Of a DNA stretch of 14,434 bases, positions 6,455 through 13,457 are shown one piece after another. Position 1 is the stretch's first letter; every line of letters begins with the position of its first letter. The notes beneath the pieces were generated by a model. The model searched no databases. It saw only the letters and a program-made list of their open reading frames with translations, and had not been told where the DNA came from. Position numbers and translations under genes: made by a program. This stretch comes from an uncultured Clostridia bacterium (lineage in GTDB: Bacteria; Bacillota; Clostridia; Lachnospirales; Lachnospiraceae), in contig CAMJIC010000042.1 of assembly GCA_946405675.1 (NCBI GenBank), positions 1 to 14,434 of the forward strand, given 5' to 3'.

Positions 6455-7528
6455 ATGAAAAGAGTGGGTCTGCTTACAAGCGGCGGAGATTGCCAGGCGC
6501 TGAATGCGACGATGAGAGGCATTGTCAAGGCGCTGGCCAATAACGTGGATGAACTGGAAGTCTATGGTTTCATGAATGGTTATCATGGAATGATCTATGG
6601 GGACTACCGGCTTCTGACCAGCAGGGATTTCTCCGGAATCCTGACCAAGGGCGGGACGATGCTGGGATCCTCCAGAACTCCGTTCAAGGATATCCGCAAG
6701 CCGGACGAGAAGGGCCTGGATAAGGTGGAAGCGATGAAGCAGAATTATTATAAGCTCCGTCTTGACTGCCTGTTTGTTCTGGGAGGCAACGGAAGCCAGA
6801 AGACGGCGAACCTTCTCAGTGAAGAGGGATTGAATGTCATTCATCTTCCGAAGACGATCGATAACGATATCTGGGGGACTGACATGACATTCGGCTTCTA
6901 CAGTGCGGTGAACATCGCGACAGAAGCCATTGACTGCATTCATACGACGGCGGCTTCCCATAACCGGGTGTTCATCGTGGAGGTCATGGGGCACAAGGTT
7001 GGCTGGCTGACCCTTTACGCAGGCATTGCAAGCGGAGCGGATGTCATCCTGATCCCGGAGATTCCGTACCACATCGATAAGGTTCTGGAGGCCATTGATA
7101 AGAGAACGAGAGATGGGAAGGGCTTTACCGTCCTTGCGGTTGCAGAGGGTGCCGTATGTGCCGAGGATCTGAAGCTGTCCAAGAAGGAATACAAGAAGAA
7201 GATGGAGAAGAACAATTATCCGTCTGTCGCGTATGAACTCGCGGATCAGATCCTGAAAAAGAGCGGAAACGAAGTCCGCATCACCGTTCCCGGCCATACC
7301 CAGCGAGGAGGCGCTCCCTGCCCGTATGACAGAGCGTTGTCTACCAGGCTTGGAGTCGCCGCCGCGCAGGCTTTCCTGGATGGCGACTTTGGGAAGATGA
7401 TCGGAATCCGCAACAATAAGACAGTCCGTGTCAAGCTGAATGAAAGCGCCGGCAAGCTGAAGGTCGTTGAGAAGGATGATCAGTTCATCAAGGAAGCGAA
7501 GCTGCTGGGAATCAGCTTCGGAGACTGA
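6455..7528 (+). CDS. pfkA: 6-phosphofructokinase
   Basis: 357 aa. It phosphorylates fructose 6-phosphate to fructose 1,6-bisphosphate in the cytosol, the committed step of glycolysis. Start: ATG 6455 with AGGGTGG just upstream (6444-6450). N-terminal LLTSGGDCQALNA (7-17) is the nucleotide-binding glycine loop. LGGNGSQKTANLL (109-121) replaces the usual GGDGS with GGNGS. PKTIDND (132-138) contains the catalytic Asp. MGHKVGWLTLYAGIASGAD and IPEIPYHID are the sugar-phosphate region, and GHTQRGGAPCPYDRALSTRLG is the C-terminal signature. Gly 113 at the selectivity position (GGxG, not GGxD) favours ATP over pyrophosphate. The Lys in PKTIDND and the overall style are closer to group III/mixed PFKs than to E. 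coli PfkA, so the phosphoryl donor is not certain. It is a single-gene unit with its own promoter and terminator. Confidence 0.95.
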   Translation: MKRVGLLTSGGDCQALNATMRGIVKALANNVDELEVYGFMNGYHGMIYGDYRLLTSRDFSGILTKGGTMLGSSRTPFKDIRKPDEKGLDKVEAMKQNYYKLRLDCLFVLGGNGSQKTANLLSEEGLNVIHLPKTIDNDIWGTDMTFGFYSAVNIATEAIDCIHTTAASHNRVFIVEVMGHKVGWLTLYAGIASGADVILIPEIPYHIDKVLEAIDKRTRDGKGFTVLAVAEGAVCAEDLKLSKKEYKKKMEKNNYPSVAYELADQILKKSGNEVRITVPGHTQRGGAPCPYDRALSTRLGVAAAQAFLDGDFGKMIGIRNNKTVRVKLNESAGKLKVVEKDDQFIKEAKLLGISFGD

Positions 7529-7549
7529 AGCGATTGATGCATTTTTTTG

Positions 7550-7586
7550 ACTGTTCAGAACAGGTTCTGAACAGTTGCCATTTTTG
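7550..7586 (+). terminator. pfkA terminator hairpin (hairpin repeat, copy 1)
   Basis: ACTGTTCAGAA (7550-7560) and TTCTGAACAGT (7565-7575) form a perfect 11-bp stem with loop CAGG, followed by TGCCATTTTTG. Seven T also precede the stem (7543-7549), so it could act on both strands. ACAGGTTCTGAACAGTTGCC (7560-7579) recurs exactly at 9654-9673. Confidence 0.7.
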
Positions 7587-7746
7587 TTAGGAGCTGTTCA
7601 GAAATAACTTGTACATATGACGCAGGACAAACGTTCATATGCAAGGAGGAAAACGCAGCCGTAGCGGGCTACGGCGAGGCTTTCCAACGCAGCAGATGAG
7701 CGTTTGGACAAGTCAGATGTACAAGTTATTCTGTAACAGATCCTTA
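7587..7746. repeat. 160-bp palindromic element, MITE-like or REP-like
   Basis: The ends are inverted repeats: the left end starts TTAGGAGCTGTTCAGAAATA (7587) and the complement of the right end starts TAAGGATCTGTTACAGAATA (read back from 7746); both continue into an identical ACTTGTACAT. Complementarity carries on through both arms to a central perfect hairpin, GCCGTAG CGGG CTACGGC (7659-7676). The whole element would fold into one long cruciform or RNA hairpin. It has no credible coding capacity. It lies between the pfkA terminator and the dnaX promoter, whose -35 starts 4 bases after its right end. The right 22 nt recur exactly at 13335-13356, and the end motif recurs at 2644-2705. No clear target-site duplication is seen. 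Confidence 0.8.
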
Positions 7747-7749
7747 GGA

Positions 7750-7778
7750 TTGAAAGTTTCTGCCCGATGGGGTATGAT
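7750..7778 (+). promoter_or_regulatory. Strong sigma-A-type promoter for the dnaX operon
   Basis: TTGAAA at 7750-7755, exactly 17 nt, then TATGAT at 7773-7778; each hexamer is 5/6 consensus. Transcription would start near 7785, about 65 bases before the dnaX start codon. Confidence 0.75.
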
Positions 7779-7797
7779 AAATGAACAGGTAACGAGA

Positions 7798-7829
7798 GAT
7801 GCTGCTCCGGCCATTACCGGGGCAGCATC
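7798..7829 (+). promoter_or_regulatory. dnaX leader hairpin, possible attenuator
   Basis: GATGCTGC-T-CCGG (7798-7810) pairs with CCGG-G-GCAGCATC (7817-7829): 13 pairs including one wobble, with a 6-nt loop. CCTTTGTT follows, and the ribosome binding site GAAGGGAG begins at 7837. Its place between promoter and gene suggests early termination or an mRNA-stabilising 5' hairpin. No alternative antiterminator fold was found by eye. Confidence 0.55.
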
Positions 7830-7850
7830 CTTTGTTGAAGGGAGCCCTGC

Positions 7851-9626
7851 GTGAACTATCAGGCATTGTATCGGACATACCGCCCCAGGGTCTTTGATGA
7901 TGTAAAGGGGCAGGACGTGATCGTGCGTACTCTGCGCAATCAGATCAAGACGGGAAGAATTGCACATGCGTACCTGTTCTGCGGAAGCCGCGGAACGGGT
8001 AAGACGACCTGTGCCAAGATCATGGCGCAGGCTGTCAATTGCCTGAATCCGGCGGATGGGAATCCGTGCTGCGAATGCGAATCCTGCCGCTCGATTCAGG
8101 AGGGGAGCAGCATCAACGTCATAGAGATGGATGCGGCATCCAGAAACGGCGTGGATGATTTCCGCAGGATCATTGATGAGATCGCGTATCCTCCCAGTGA
8201 AGGGAAGAAGGTCTATATCATTGATGAAGTCCATATGCTGACTCCTGCGGCCTTCAATGCATTTTTGAAGACACTGGAGGAGCCGCCCGATTATGCGGTC
8301 TTCATCCTTGCGACCACGGATCCGCAGAAGCTGTTGCCGACCGTACTGTCCAGATGCCAGAGATATGATTTCAGAAGGATCTCATCCGAAGTGATTGAGT
8401 CCAGGCTGAAGGAAGTGTTTGCAGCGGAAGGGATCGAGGCGGAGGACGCGGCGATCCATTCCATTGCCCGCAGGGCAGAGGGCGGGATGAGAGACGCGCT
8501 GAGTATCGCGGATCGGTGCGCGTCCTTTTTCCCCGGAGAAAAACTCACCGCGGAGCAGATTCTGGAGGTGCTGGGCACAGCGGATACCAGTGTGTGGCGG
8601 AGCATGCTGCGCCATGCGGTGGATGGAAATGCATCCGGCATGATCCGTCAGTTTGATGATATGCTGATGGACGGGAAGGATGTACGCCAGATTATTTCCG
8701 ACTTTACCTGGTATCTGAGAGATCTGCTGATCTTCAAAGCCTCCGGCGGATCCAGCGAGACAGATCAGCTTCTGGAGGAAGAACGGGAAGAGCTTCTTGC
8801 GGATGCCAATGCGCTGGATGAGCAGCAGATCATGTACTATATTGAAGTGCTTTCCGAGCTGGCGATGTCTTTGCGCAATGCGGCGAACCGGCGGGTGCTG
8901 GCGGAGATCGCGTTGATCAATCTGTGCCGTCCTGAGTCGAAGACGGATCTTCCGGATTCCATGGAGGCGAGGATTGCAAGGATCGAGGCACAGCTGGAGA
9001 GCGGGGTTGTGCTTCGCGATGCCACAGCGGCTTCCGGTATTTCGGCTGCTGCCGCAGCGGCTTCCGGTATTACAGGTACTGCCGCGAAGGCAGCAGGTGC
9101 TGGAATGGTGCCCTTGACGGCAGGGGACATGGCACCTTCGCCGGGAGTATCATCAGGAGCAGGCGTGCTGCCTGGATCTCCGGGTGCTTTGGCTGCGTCT
9201 TCGGCAGAGAGAACAGATGCGGAACCACAGGCTGCAGCTTCGGCGGGAAACATGCGGGATGTTCCCAGAGCGGTCGTTCCGGAGCTTTTTCAGAAGATCG
9301 CGTCACAGTGGAAGCAGACGATGAACAGCCTGCCCAACCGTGGAAGGGGAGGCGTGCTCGCAATGTGCAGCGAGGTTTCTTTTTCGCCCAATGAGCCGGA
9401 AACGCTGTTTATCACGCTGGAGGATAACTGGTACAGGTCTTTGGCGAATGACAAAGTATTGCTCGAGAGTGTATCGGATGCGATCACTGCAAAGTATGGC
9501 GTTCGGCCCAACATCCGGTTCGTGAACCGGTCGCAGGGAAACACGGCCGGTCTGACGAAAATCAGCGCCAGGGTAGAGGCGCTTCAGAAGGAAGGGATTC
9601 AATTCCCGATTGAGATTGAAGAGTGA
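7851..9626 (+). CDS. dnaX: DNA polymerase III subunit tau/gamma
   Basis: 591 aa from GTG 7851, supported by GAAGGGAG (7837-7844) and the standard N-terminus (NYQALYRTYRP). It is the ATPase of the clamp loader that places the beta sliding clamp and tethers polymerases at the fork. AAA+ features: Walker A GSRGTGKTT at 45-53; zinc-site Cys 64, 73, 76 and 79; Walker B IIDEVH with D125/E126; sensor ATTD; arginine finger in SRCQRYDF (about 167-174). Clamp-loader domain III runs to about 365. Residues about 385-465 are an Ala/Gly/Pro/Ser-rich linker that includes a duplicated 16-nt stretch encoding AASGI. The C-terminal domain (about 470-591) has VPELFQKIASQWKQ and is the tau-specific part. No A-rich slippery site was seen, so there is no sign of a programmed gamma product. 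It is the first gene of dnaX-ybaB-recR. Confidence 0.97.
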   Translation: MNYQALYRTYRPRVFDDVKGQDVIVRTLRNQIKTGRIAHAYLFCGSRGTGKTTCAKIMAQAVNCLNPADGNPCCECESCRSIQEGSSINVIEMDAASRNGVDDFRRIIDEIAYPPSEGKKVYIIDEVHMLTPAAFNAFLKTLEEPPDYAVFILATTDPQKLLPTVLSRCQRYDFRRISSEVIESRLKEVFAAEGIEAEDAAIHSIARRAEGGMRDALSIADRCASFFPGEKLTAEQILEVLGTADTSVWRSMLRHAVDGNASGMIRQFDDMLMDGKDVRQIISDFTWYLRDLLIFKASGGSSETDQLLEEEREELLADANALDEQQIMYYIEVLSELAMSLRNAANRRVLAEIALINLCRPESKTDLPDSMEARIARIEAQLESGVVLRDATAASGISAAAAAASGITGTAAKAAGAGMVPLTAGDMAPSPGVSSGAGVLPGSPGALAASSAERTDAEPQAAASAGNMRDVPRAVVPELFQKIASQWKQTMNSLPNRGRGGVLAMCSEVSFSPNEPETLFITLEDNWYRSLANDKVLLESVSDAITAKYGVRPNIRFVNRSQGNTAGLTKISARVEALQKEGIQFPIEIEE

Positions 9627-9642
9627 TAAGGTTTGATATGGT

Positions 9643-9670
9643 AACTGTTGAGGACAGGTTCTGAACAGTT
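9643..9670. repeat. Hairpin repeat between dnaX and ybaB (copy 2)
   Basis: AACTGTTGAGGA (9643-9654) pairs with TTCTGAACAGTT (9659-9670) at 10 of 12 positions. The right arm with flank, ACAGGTTCTGAACAGTTGCC (9654-9673), is identical to 7560-7579. The left arm has drifted and no T-tract follows, so strong termination inside the operon is unlikely. It may act as an mRNA processing or stability hairpin (inference). Confidence 0.6.
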
Positions 9671-9724
9671 GCCTGATATGCAGTTCATTTGTGACAGTTT
9701 CTAAGAGGACAGGAGGACTATCAT

Positions 9725-10090
9725 ATGGCGAAGAGAGGCGGATTCCCGGGCGGCATGATGCCGGGAAACATGAATAACCTGATGAAGCAGGCGCAGAAGA
9801 TGCAGCAGAAGATGGCGCAGCAGCAGGAGGAGCTGGAGGCGAAGGAATACACGGCGAAGGCCGGAGGCGGCGCAGTTGAGATCACGGTGACCGGAAAGAA
9901 GGAGCTTACCAGGGTTACGATCGATCCGGACGCGTTGGATCCGGAGGATGTGGAGATGCTGCAGGATATGATCATTGCTGCCGCGAACGAAGCGCTGCGC
10001 GCTGCCCAGGAGGATGTGGAGAATGCAATGGGCAGCATCACTGCGGGTCTTGGAGGCGGCTTCGGCGGCCTTGGAGGCCTCGGATTCTGA
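9725..10090 (+). CDS. ybaB: YbaB/EbfC-family nucleoid-associated protein
   Basis: 121 aa; AGGAGG (9711-9716) lies 8 bases before the ATG. Residues 1-45 hold the family N-terminus, with a Gly/Met-rich opening and a helix (NNLMKQAQKMQQKMAQQQEE). Residues 46-105 hold the core (GGGAVEITVTGKKELTRVTIDPD, then DVEMLQDMIIAAANEALRAA). The protein ends in a Gly-rich tail (GLGGGFGGLGGLGF). YbaB proteins form dimers that bind DNA without strong sequence specificity; the gene is almost always next to recR and dnaX, as here. Its stop overlaps the recR start region (TGATATG), suggesting coupled translation. Confidence 0.96.
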   Translation: MAKRGGFPGGMMPGNMNNLMKQAQKMQQKMAQQQEELEAKEYTAKAGGGAVEITVTGKKELTRVTIDPDALDPEDVEMLQDMIIAAANEALRAAQEDVENAMGSITAGLGGGFGGLGGLGF

Positions 10091-10091
10091 T

Positions 10092-10688
10092 ATGGATTAT
10101 TATGGAAGTCAGATCAGCAATCTGATCGAGCAGCTGGGCAGCCTTCCGGGAATCGGGCAAAAGACTGCCCAGCGGCTTGCATTTCATATCATCAGTATGC
10201 CCCGGGAAAGGGTGGAGGCACTGGCTGCATCCCTTACGCAGGCAAGGAGGAACGTGCGTTACTGCGCAAAGTGCGGGACGCTGACGGATCAGGAGCTTTG
10301 CCCGATCTGCTCTGACCTGAAGCGGGATCACCGTACGATCATGGTGGTGGAGAGCAGCAGGGATCTTGCGGCATATGAAAAAACCGGCCACTATAACGGC
10401 GTTTATCACGTTCTGCAGGGGGTCATTTCCCCCCAGCTTGGGATCGGGCCGTCAGACATCCGGCTGAAGGAGCTGATGCAGCGGCTGCAGTCAGATGTGG
10501 ACGAAGTGATCATCGCGACGGGGTCAAGCCTGGAGGGGGAGACGACGGCGATGTATATCAGCAGGCTTGTGAAGCCAACCGGGATCAAGGTGACCAGGAT
10601 TGCAAGCGGTGTCCCGGTCGGAGGCGACCTGGAATATATCGATGAGGTCACCCTTCTGAGGGCGCTTGACGGAAGAGTGGAACTGTAA
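10092..10688 (+). CDS. recR: Recombination mediator protein RecR
   Basis: 198 aa from ATG 10092, one base after the ybaB stop; family length (about 198-200) and N-terminus support this start rather than an in-frame start inside ybaB. Residues 10-30 are the helix-hairpin-helix (LIEQLGSLPGIGQKTAQRLA). Cys 58, 61, 70 and 73 form the zinc finger. The Toprim domain follows, with VVESSRDLAAYEKTG, HVLQGVISPQLGIGP and ATGSSLEGETTAMYI. RecR acts with RecF/RecO to load RecA on SSB-coated single-stranded DNA during gap repair. A GGAGG lies 14 bases upstream, inside ybaB, a long spacing that fits translational coupling. The usual NPxxEGE motif reads GSSLEGE here, a mild variant. Confidence 0.97.
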   Translation: MDYYGSQISNLIEQLGSLPGIGQKTAQRLAFHIISMPRERVEALAASLTQARRNVRYCAKCGTLTDQELCPICSDLKRDHRTIMVVESSRDLAAYEKTGHYNGVYHVLQGVISPQLGIGPSDIRLKELMQRLQSDVDEVIIATGSSLEGETTAMYISRLVKPTGIKVTRIASGVPVGGDLEYIDEVTLLRALDGRVEL

Positions 10689-10690
10689 GC

Positions 10691-11950
10691 ATGAAGGAAC
10701 GGTTGCAGAATCTTTGGAATATGATCTCCTTCCGGACGATGTGGAACAGCCAGGAGGAAGAGGACTGGGAGGATTACGACCAGAAGGATAATTATATTTC
10801 CGGAGAAGAATATGCGGATGGCACGAAGGAGCTTGCCGGGCTTGGGTCGGGCATTGTTTACCTTGCGATCATCCTGATGGCTGTGATCGCGATTGCGGCA
10901 TATCTGATCATGAGCCGTTATCATATGTACACTGGATATGAAGTGACTGCGTCCTATGAGGCGGAGGATATTTCCGGGACACGCTATGAAAAGCTTGGAA
11001 ACGGGTTTATCAAATATGGCTCGGACGGTGTCACATATGTCAACGGCAAAAATGAGACGCAGTGGAGCAGCGCCTATACCATTGAGACACCGAAGACGGA
11101 TATCTGCGGGGAGACCCTGCTGATCTATGAACAGCAGGGGTATACTGTCTGGGTCGTGAATACAGAGGGGACGATGGGATCCTTTCAGACAGACCTGCCG
11201 ATCCTGAAGGGCGTGGTCGCGAAAAACGGGGTCAGCGCCCTGATGCTGAAGGACGACCAGGATGTACGCGTGCGGATGCACAGTACGGATGGGACGCCGC
11301 TGGCGGAAGTCCGGACGACGCTTGAGGATCAGGGACAGCCCCTGGATATTGCAATTTCGTCGAATGCGCAGAATCTGATGATCTCACTGGCAAAGATCGG
11401 ATCAGGGACGGTGGACAGCACGATCGCTTTTTATGATTTTTCGTCCTCGGTGAATGCGGACGAATCACACCTGGCTGCTTCCATCGATTACCGCGGCGAG
11501 GTATTCCCGTCCGTAGCTTACCTTACGGATCAGGTTTCTCTGGCCATCGGGAGTTCCGGGTTTGTGACCTATTCCACCGGCAGACAGCCCAAGGAGAGAA
11601 ACAAGGTAAAGGTGGACGGAGAGATCCTGAGCGCATTTCATGACAGCAGCAATGTAGGCTTCGTGATGTCAAATAATTCTCCGACAGATCGCTACCGGAT
11701 GCTGGTGTACAGCCTGAACGGGAAAAAACGGTGTGAGATTGCGTTCCGTCATGGTTATTCGCAGATCCGGATGGATTCGGGCGAGATCCTGGTCAATGAT
11801 TCCGGTCATCTGATGGTATTTACGCCCGGGGGCGTAAAGCGGCTCAACACGGACTATGAGAAGCAGATCGGCGCATTTGTCAAGATCCCTGGCTTCAGAA
11901 GGTACGCGATCCTTACCAACAGCGGCATGGAGCGGATCAAGATTGTATAG
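10691..11950 (+). CDS. DUF5711-family membrane-anchored protein
   Basis: 419 aa, starting 2 bases after the recR stop, so almost certainly co-translated. It has an acidic cytoplasmic N-terminus (about 1-50, EEEDWEDYDQKDNY), one membrane helix at about 54-74 (GIVYLAIILMAVIAIAAYLIM) and a long extracytoplasmic part (about 80-419). That part is built of repeated short beta-strand segments (GNGFIKYGSDGVTYVNG, GYTVWVVNTEG, RYRMLVYSLNG, GHLMVFTPGG) and so looks like a beta-propeller-type fold (inference). This matches DUF5711, which I recall beside recR and cvpA in Lachnospiraceae. No catalytic motif was seen and the function is unknown. The position suggests an envelope-sensing role unrelated to recombination. 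Confidence 0.85.
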   Translation: MKERLQNLWNMISFRTMWNSQEEEDWEDYDQKDNYISGEEYADGTKELAGLGSGIVYLAIILMAVIAIAAYLIMSRYHMYTGYEVTASYEAEDISGTRYEKLGNGFIKYGSDGVTYVNGKNETQWSSAYTIETPKTDICGETLLIYEQQGYTVWVVNTEGTMGSFQTDLPILKGVVAKNGVSALMLKDDQDVRVRMHSTDGTPLAEVRTTLEDQGQPLDIAISSNAQNLMISLAKIGSGTVDSTIAFYDFSSSVNADESHLAASIDYRGEVFPSVAYLTDQVSLAIGSSGFVTYSTGRQPKERNKVKVDGEILSAFHDSSNVGFVMSNNSPTDRYRMLVYSLNGKKRCEIAFRHGYSQIRMDSGEILVNDSGHLMVFTPGGVKRLNTDYEKQIGAFVKIPGFRRYAILTNSGMERIKIV

Positions 11951-12024
11951 TCACCGGCGGGCGGCCTGTAACATCAGATCGAGACGCCGGAGCGCAGTCG
12001 GGAAAGGGAACCGAAGGAGTCTGT

Positions 12025-13311
12025 ATGGGACAGATTCAGTTTTCAACAATACCGATCGTAACGATCGTTGTGTGCGCCGTACTGGGGCTGAATGCCCTGT
12101 CCGGCGCATTGCGTGGTTTTGTCAGAAAAATATCCGGGATCGTTGCTCTTCTTCTTGCGGGAATCCTGGTGACGTCGCTTCTGCCGCCTGTTACCGCATG
12201 GCTTCATACGACGCCTGTCTATGGCTTCATCAGGCAGCAGTGTGAAACGATCAGCACAAACCTTGTGAAACAGACGATTGGAGAGGCACTTGCTTCAGGC
12301 AATTCCGGATCTGCTCTGGCAGGAGGCGGCGCAGGCTCATCACAAGGTACCGTTCCGGCGGTCCCCGGAGCGGGAGATGCGGCAATCCCCGAGGGAACTG
12401 ACGTGTCCTCCGTGATCGATTCCGTGCGCTCCGCTGACGGGAGCGGTGCGCTTGACCGTGATAAGATCAAAGCGAAGCTGCAGGAAATGGGGTATGATGC
12501 GTCCATCATTGATTCCATGTCGGATTCGGAGCTTGAGGGCTATGCTCAGATGATCACGGGGGCATCCGCGGGAATGGTATCTCCCGCGTTTTCTGGAACC
12601 GGATCCTTATACGGGGAGCCGGTTGGTTTGCTTGCGGTGAACCGTCCCTGGTTTAGTGCTTTTTGTGCTTTGAGCACAAGGGGAGCGGAACCGCTTACCG
12701 GTTTCCTGTTTTCTCCGTTTTTGCTGGAACAGTCTCAGGACGCCTCCTGGGAGGCTGGTTCCGGAACACAGGAAGGAAATGAAGGAAATGCACAGGCGGC
12801 GGAGACAGGAGGAAGCAGCTTTCTGTCACGTCTGACTGCGGGGATGGATCGGGCGGACCAGGCCAGGTTTATCGAAAGCCTTCCGCTTCCGCAGCCGATC
12901 AAGGATCAGATGGAGGCATATAACAATGGGGATGGATATCTGAAGCTTGGCGCAAATGACTTTGCTTCTTATATCATCAATTATTTCGCAAACCTGATCA
13001 TGAATATTCTGGCCTATGCGGTGACGCTGCTTGCCGTCTGGCTGATTATCCGCCTGGTACTCGGCGCGCTGGCAGTGTTCCGGCATCTTCCCATCGTGGG
13101 AACTGCGGATCACGTGCTGGGTCTTTTGCTGGGTATATTTCAGGGGCTTTTGATTGTGTGGGTGCTGTTCCTGATCCTCTCCCTGTTTTCCGCGACAACT
13201 GTGGGCGCGCAGCTGCTGCAGGAGATCTATGGGAGCGCCCCGTTGTCGTTCCTTTACAATGTCAATCCGTTTTTGAATGGTGCTGCAGGCGCGATCAAAG
13301 GGATCATGTAA
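12025..13311 (+). CDS. CvpA-family membrane protein with a large central insertion
   Basis: 428 aa; GAAGGAG (12013-12019) is 5 bases before the ATG. The N-terminus (IVTIVVCAVLGLNALSGALR, GFVRKISGIVALLLAGILV) gives two membrane helices at about 10-28 and 35-53 with the CvpA-type GxxRGFVRxxS loop. Two more lie at about 323-345 (NILAYAVTLLAVWLIIRL) and 363-390 (HVLGLLLGIFQGLLIVWVLF). CvpA proteins are usually about 160-180 aa; here about 200 residues, rich in Ser, Gly and Ala, separate the helix pairs (about 90-290). CvpA is linked to colicin V production and envelope integrity in E. coli, with an unclear biochemical role. A 74-bp gap separates it from the DUF5711 gene. A CCGGCG/CGCCGG inverted pair lies in that gap, but there is no clear terminator, so the operon may continue. 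Confidence 0.88.
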   Translation: MGQIQFSTIPIVTIVVCAVLGLNALSGALRGFVRKISGIVALLLAGILVTSLLPPVTAWLHTTPVYGFIRQQCETISTNLVKQTIGEALASGNSGSALAGGGAGSSQGTVPAVPGAGDAAIPEGTDVSSVIDSVRSADGSGALDRDKIKAKLQEMGYDASIIDSMSDSELEGYAQMITGASAGMVSPAFSGTGSLYGEPVGLLAVNRPWFSAFCALSTRGAEPLTGFLFSPFLLEQSQDASWEAGSGTQEGNEGNAQAAETGGSSFLSRLTAGMDRADQARFIESLPLPQPIKDQMEAYNNGDGYLKLGANDFASYIINYFANLIMNILAYAVTLLAVWLIIRLVLGALAVFRHLPIVGTADHVLGLLLGIFQGLLIVWVLFLILSLFSATTVGAQLLQEIYGSAPLSFLYNVNPFLNGAAGAIKGIM

Positions 13312-13328
13312 ACAAGGATGGTAAATGG

Positions 13329-13356
13329 TTAGGAGTTATTCTGTAACAGATCCTTA
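13329..13356. repeat. Short remnant of the palindromic element
   Basis: TTAGGAG (13329-13335) equals the left end of the 7587-7746 element, and 13335-13356 matches its right 22 nt exactly. The two ends are joined with the interior missing, as expected for an internal deletion of a palindrome. It starts 18 bases after the cvpA stop. Confidence 0.75.
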
Positions 13357-13357
13357 C

Positions 13358-13398
13358 AAGCCACATCCATGCCGGAGGACGGCCTGTGGGTGTGGCTT
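13358..13398 (+). terminator. Strong hairpin after the cvpA-like gene
   Basis: AAGCCACATCC (13358-13368) pairs with GGGTGTGGCTT (13388-13398), with an inner GCCG/CGGC stem. The whole is a stable GC-rich hairpin, but the next bases (GCGATAAATG) lack a T-tract. Probably a terminator or 3' stabilising structure for the dnaX-to-cvpA transcript. Confidence 0.5.
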
Positions 13399-13426
13399 GC
13401 GATAAATGTATTCTATCAGGAGTCAG

Positions 13427-13442
13427 GCCGCCGGCAGGCGGC
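13427..13442 (+). promoter_or_regulatory. GC hairpin just upstream of the HAD ribosome binding site
   Basis: GCCGCC (13427-13432), loop GGCA, GGCGGC (13437-13442): a perfect 6-bp all-GC stem ending 5 bases before GGAGAG (13448-13453). It could limit ribosome access or protect the 5' end of the mRNA (inference). Confidence 0.4.
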
Positions 13443-13457
13443 GGAACGGAGAGAAAT

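Noticed and set aside
6422..7297. Long open frame on the - strand opposite pfkA (291 codons)
   Set aside because: It mirrors the pfkA coding frame, resembles no known protein and has no promoter or ribosome binding site; pfkA itself is certain.
7747..7850. SRP RNA (scr/ffs), which lies before dnaX in B. subtilis
   Set aside because: The conserved core (GGTCAGG, GGAAGG, AGCAGC arrangement) is not present; only a simple hairpin is.
7639..7854. 71-codon + strand frame in the pfkA-dnaX gap
   Set aside because: It lies across the palindromic element, the promoter and the leader hairpin, and has no family similarity.
8950..9350. Programmed frameshift site producing a gamma subunit from dnaX
   Set aside because: No A-rich slippery heptamer was found in the linker region; T runs there are short and in an unsuitable frame context.
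9975..10091. Upstream extension of recR into ybaB
   Set aside because: RecR family length and N-terminus fit ATG 10092; the added 39 residues are an out-of-frame reading of ybaB.
10406..11281. Long open frame on the - strand opposite recR and the DUF5711 gene (291 codons)
   Set aside because: It crosses two well-supported genes and has the composition of a reverse-complement shadow.
13386..13457. Upstream start for the HAD gene
   Set aside because: It would span the GC hairpin and add residues before the conserved first strand; ATG 13458 has its own GGAGAG.
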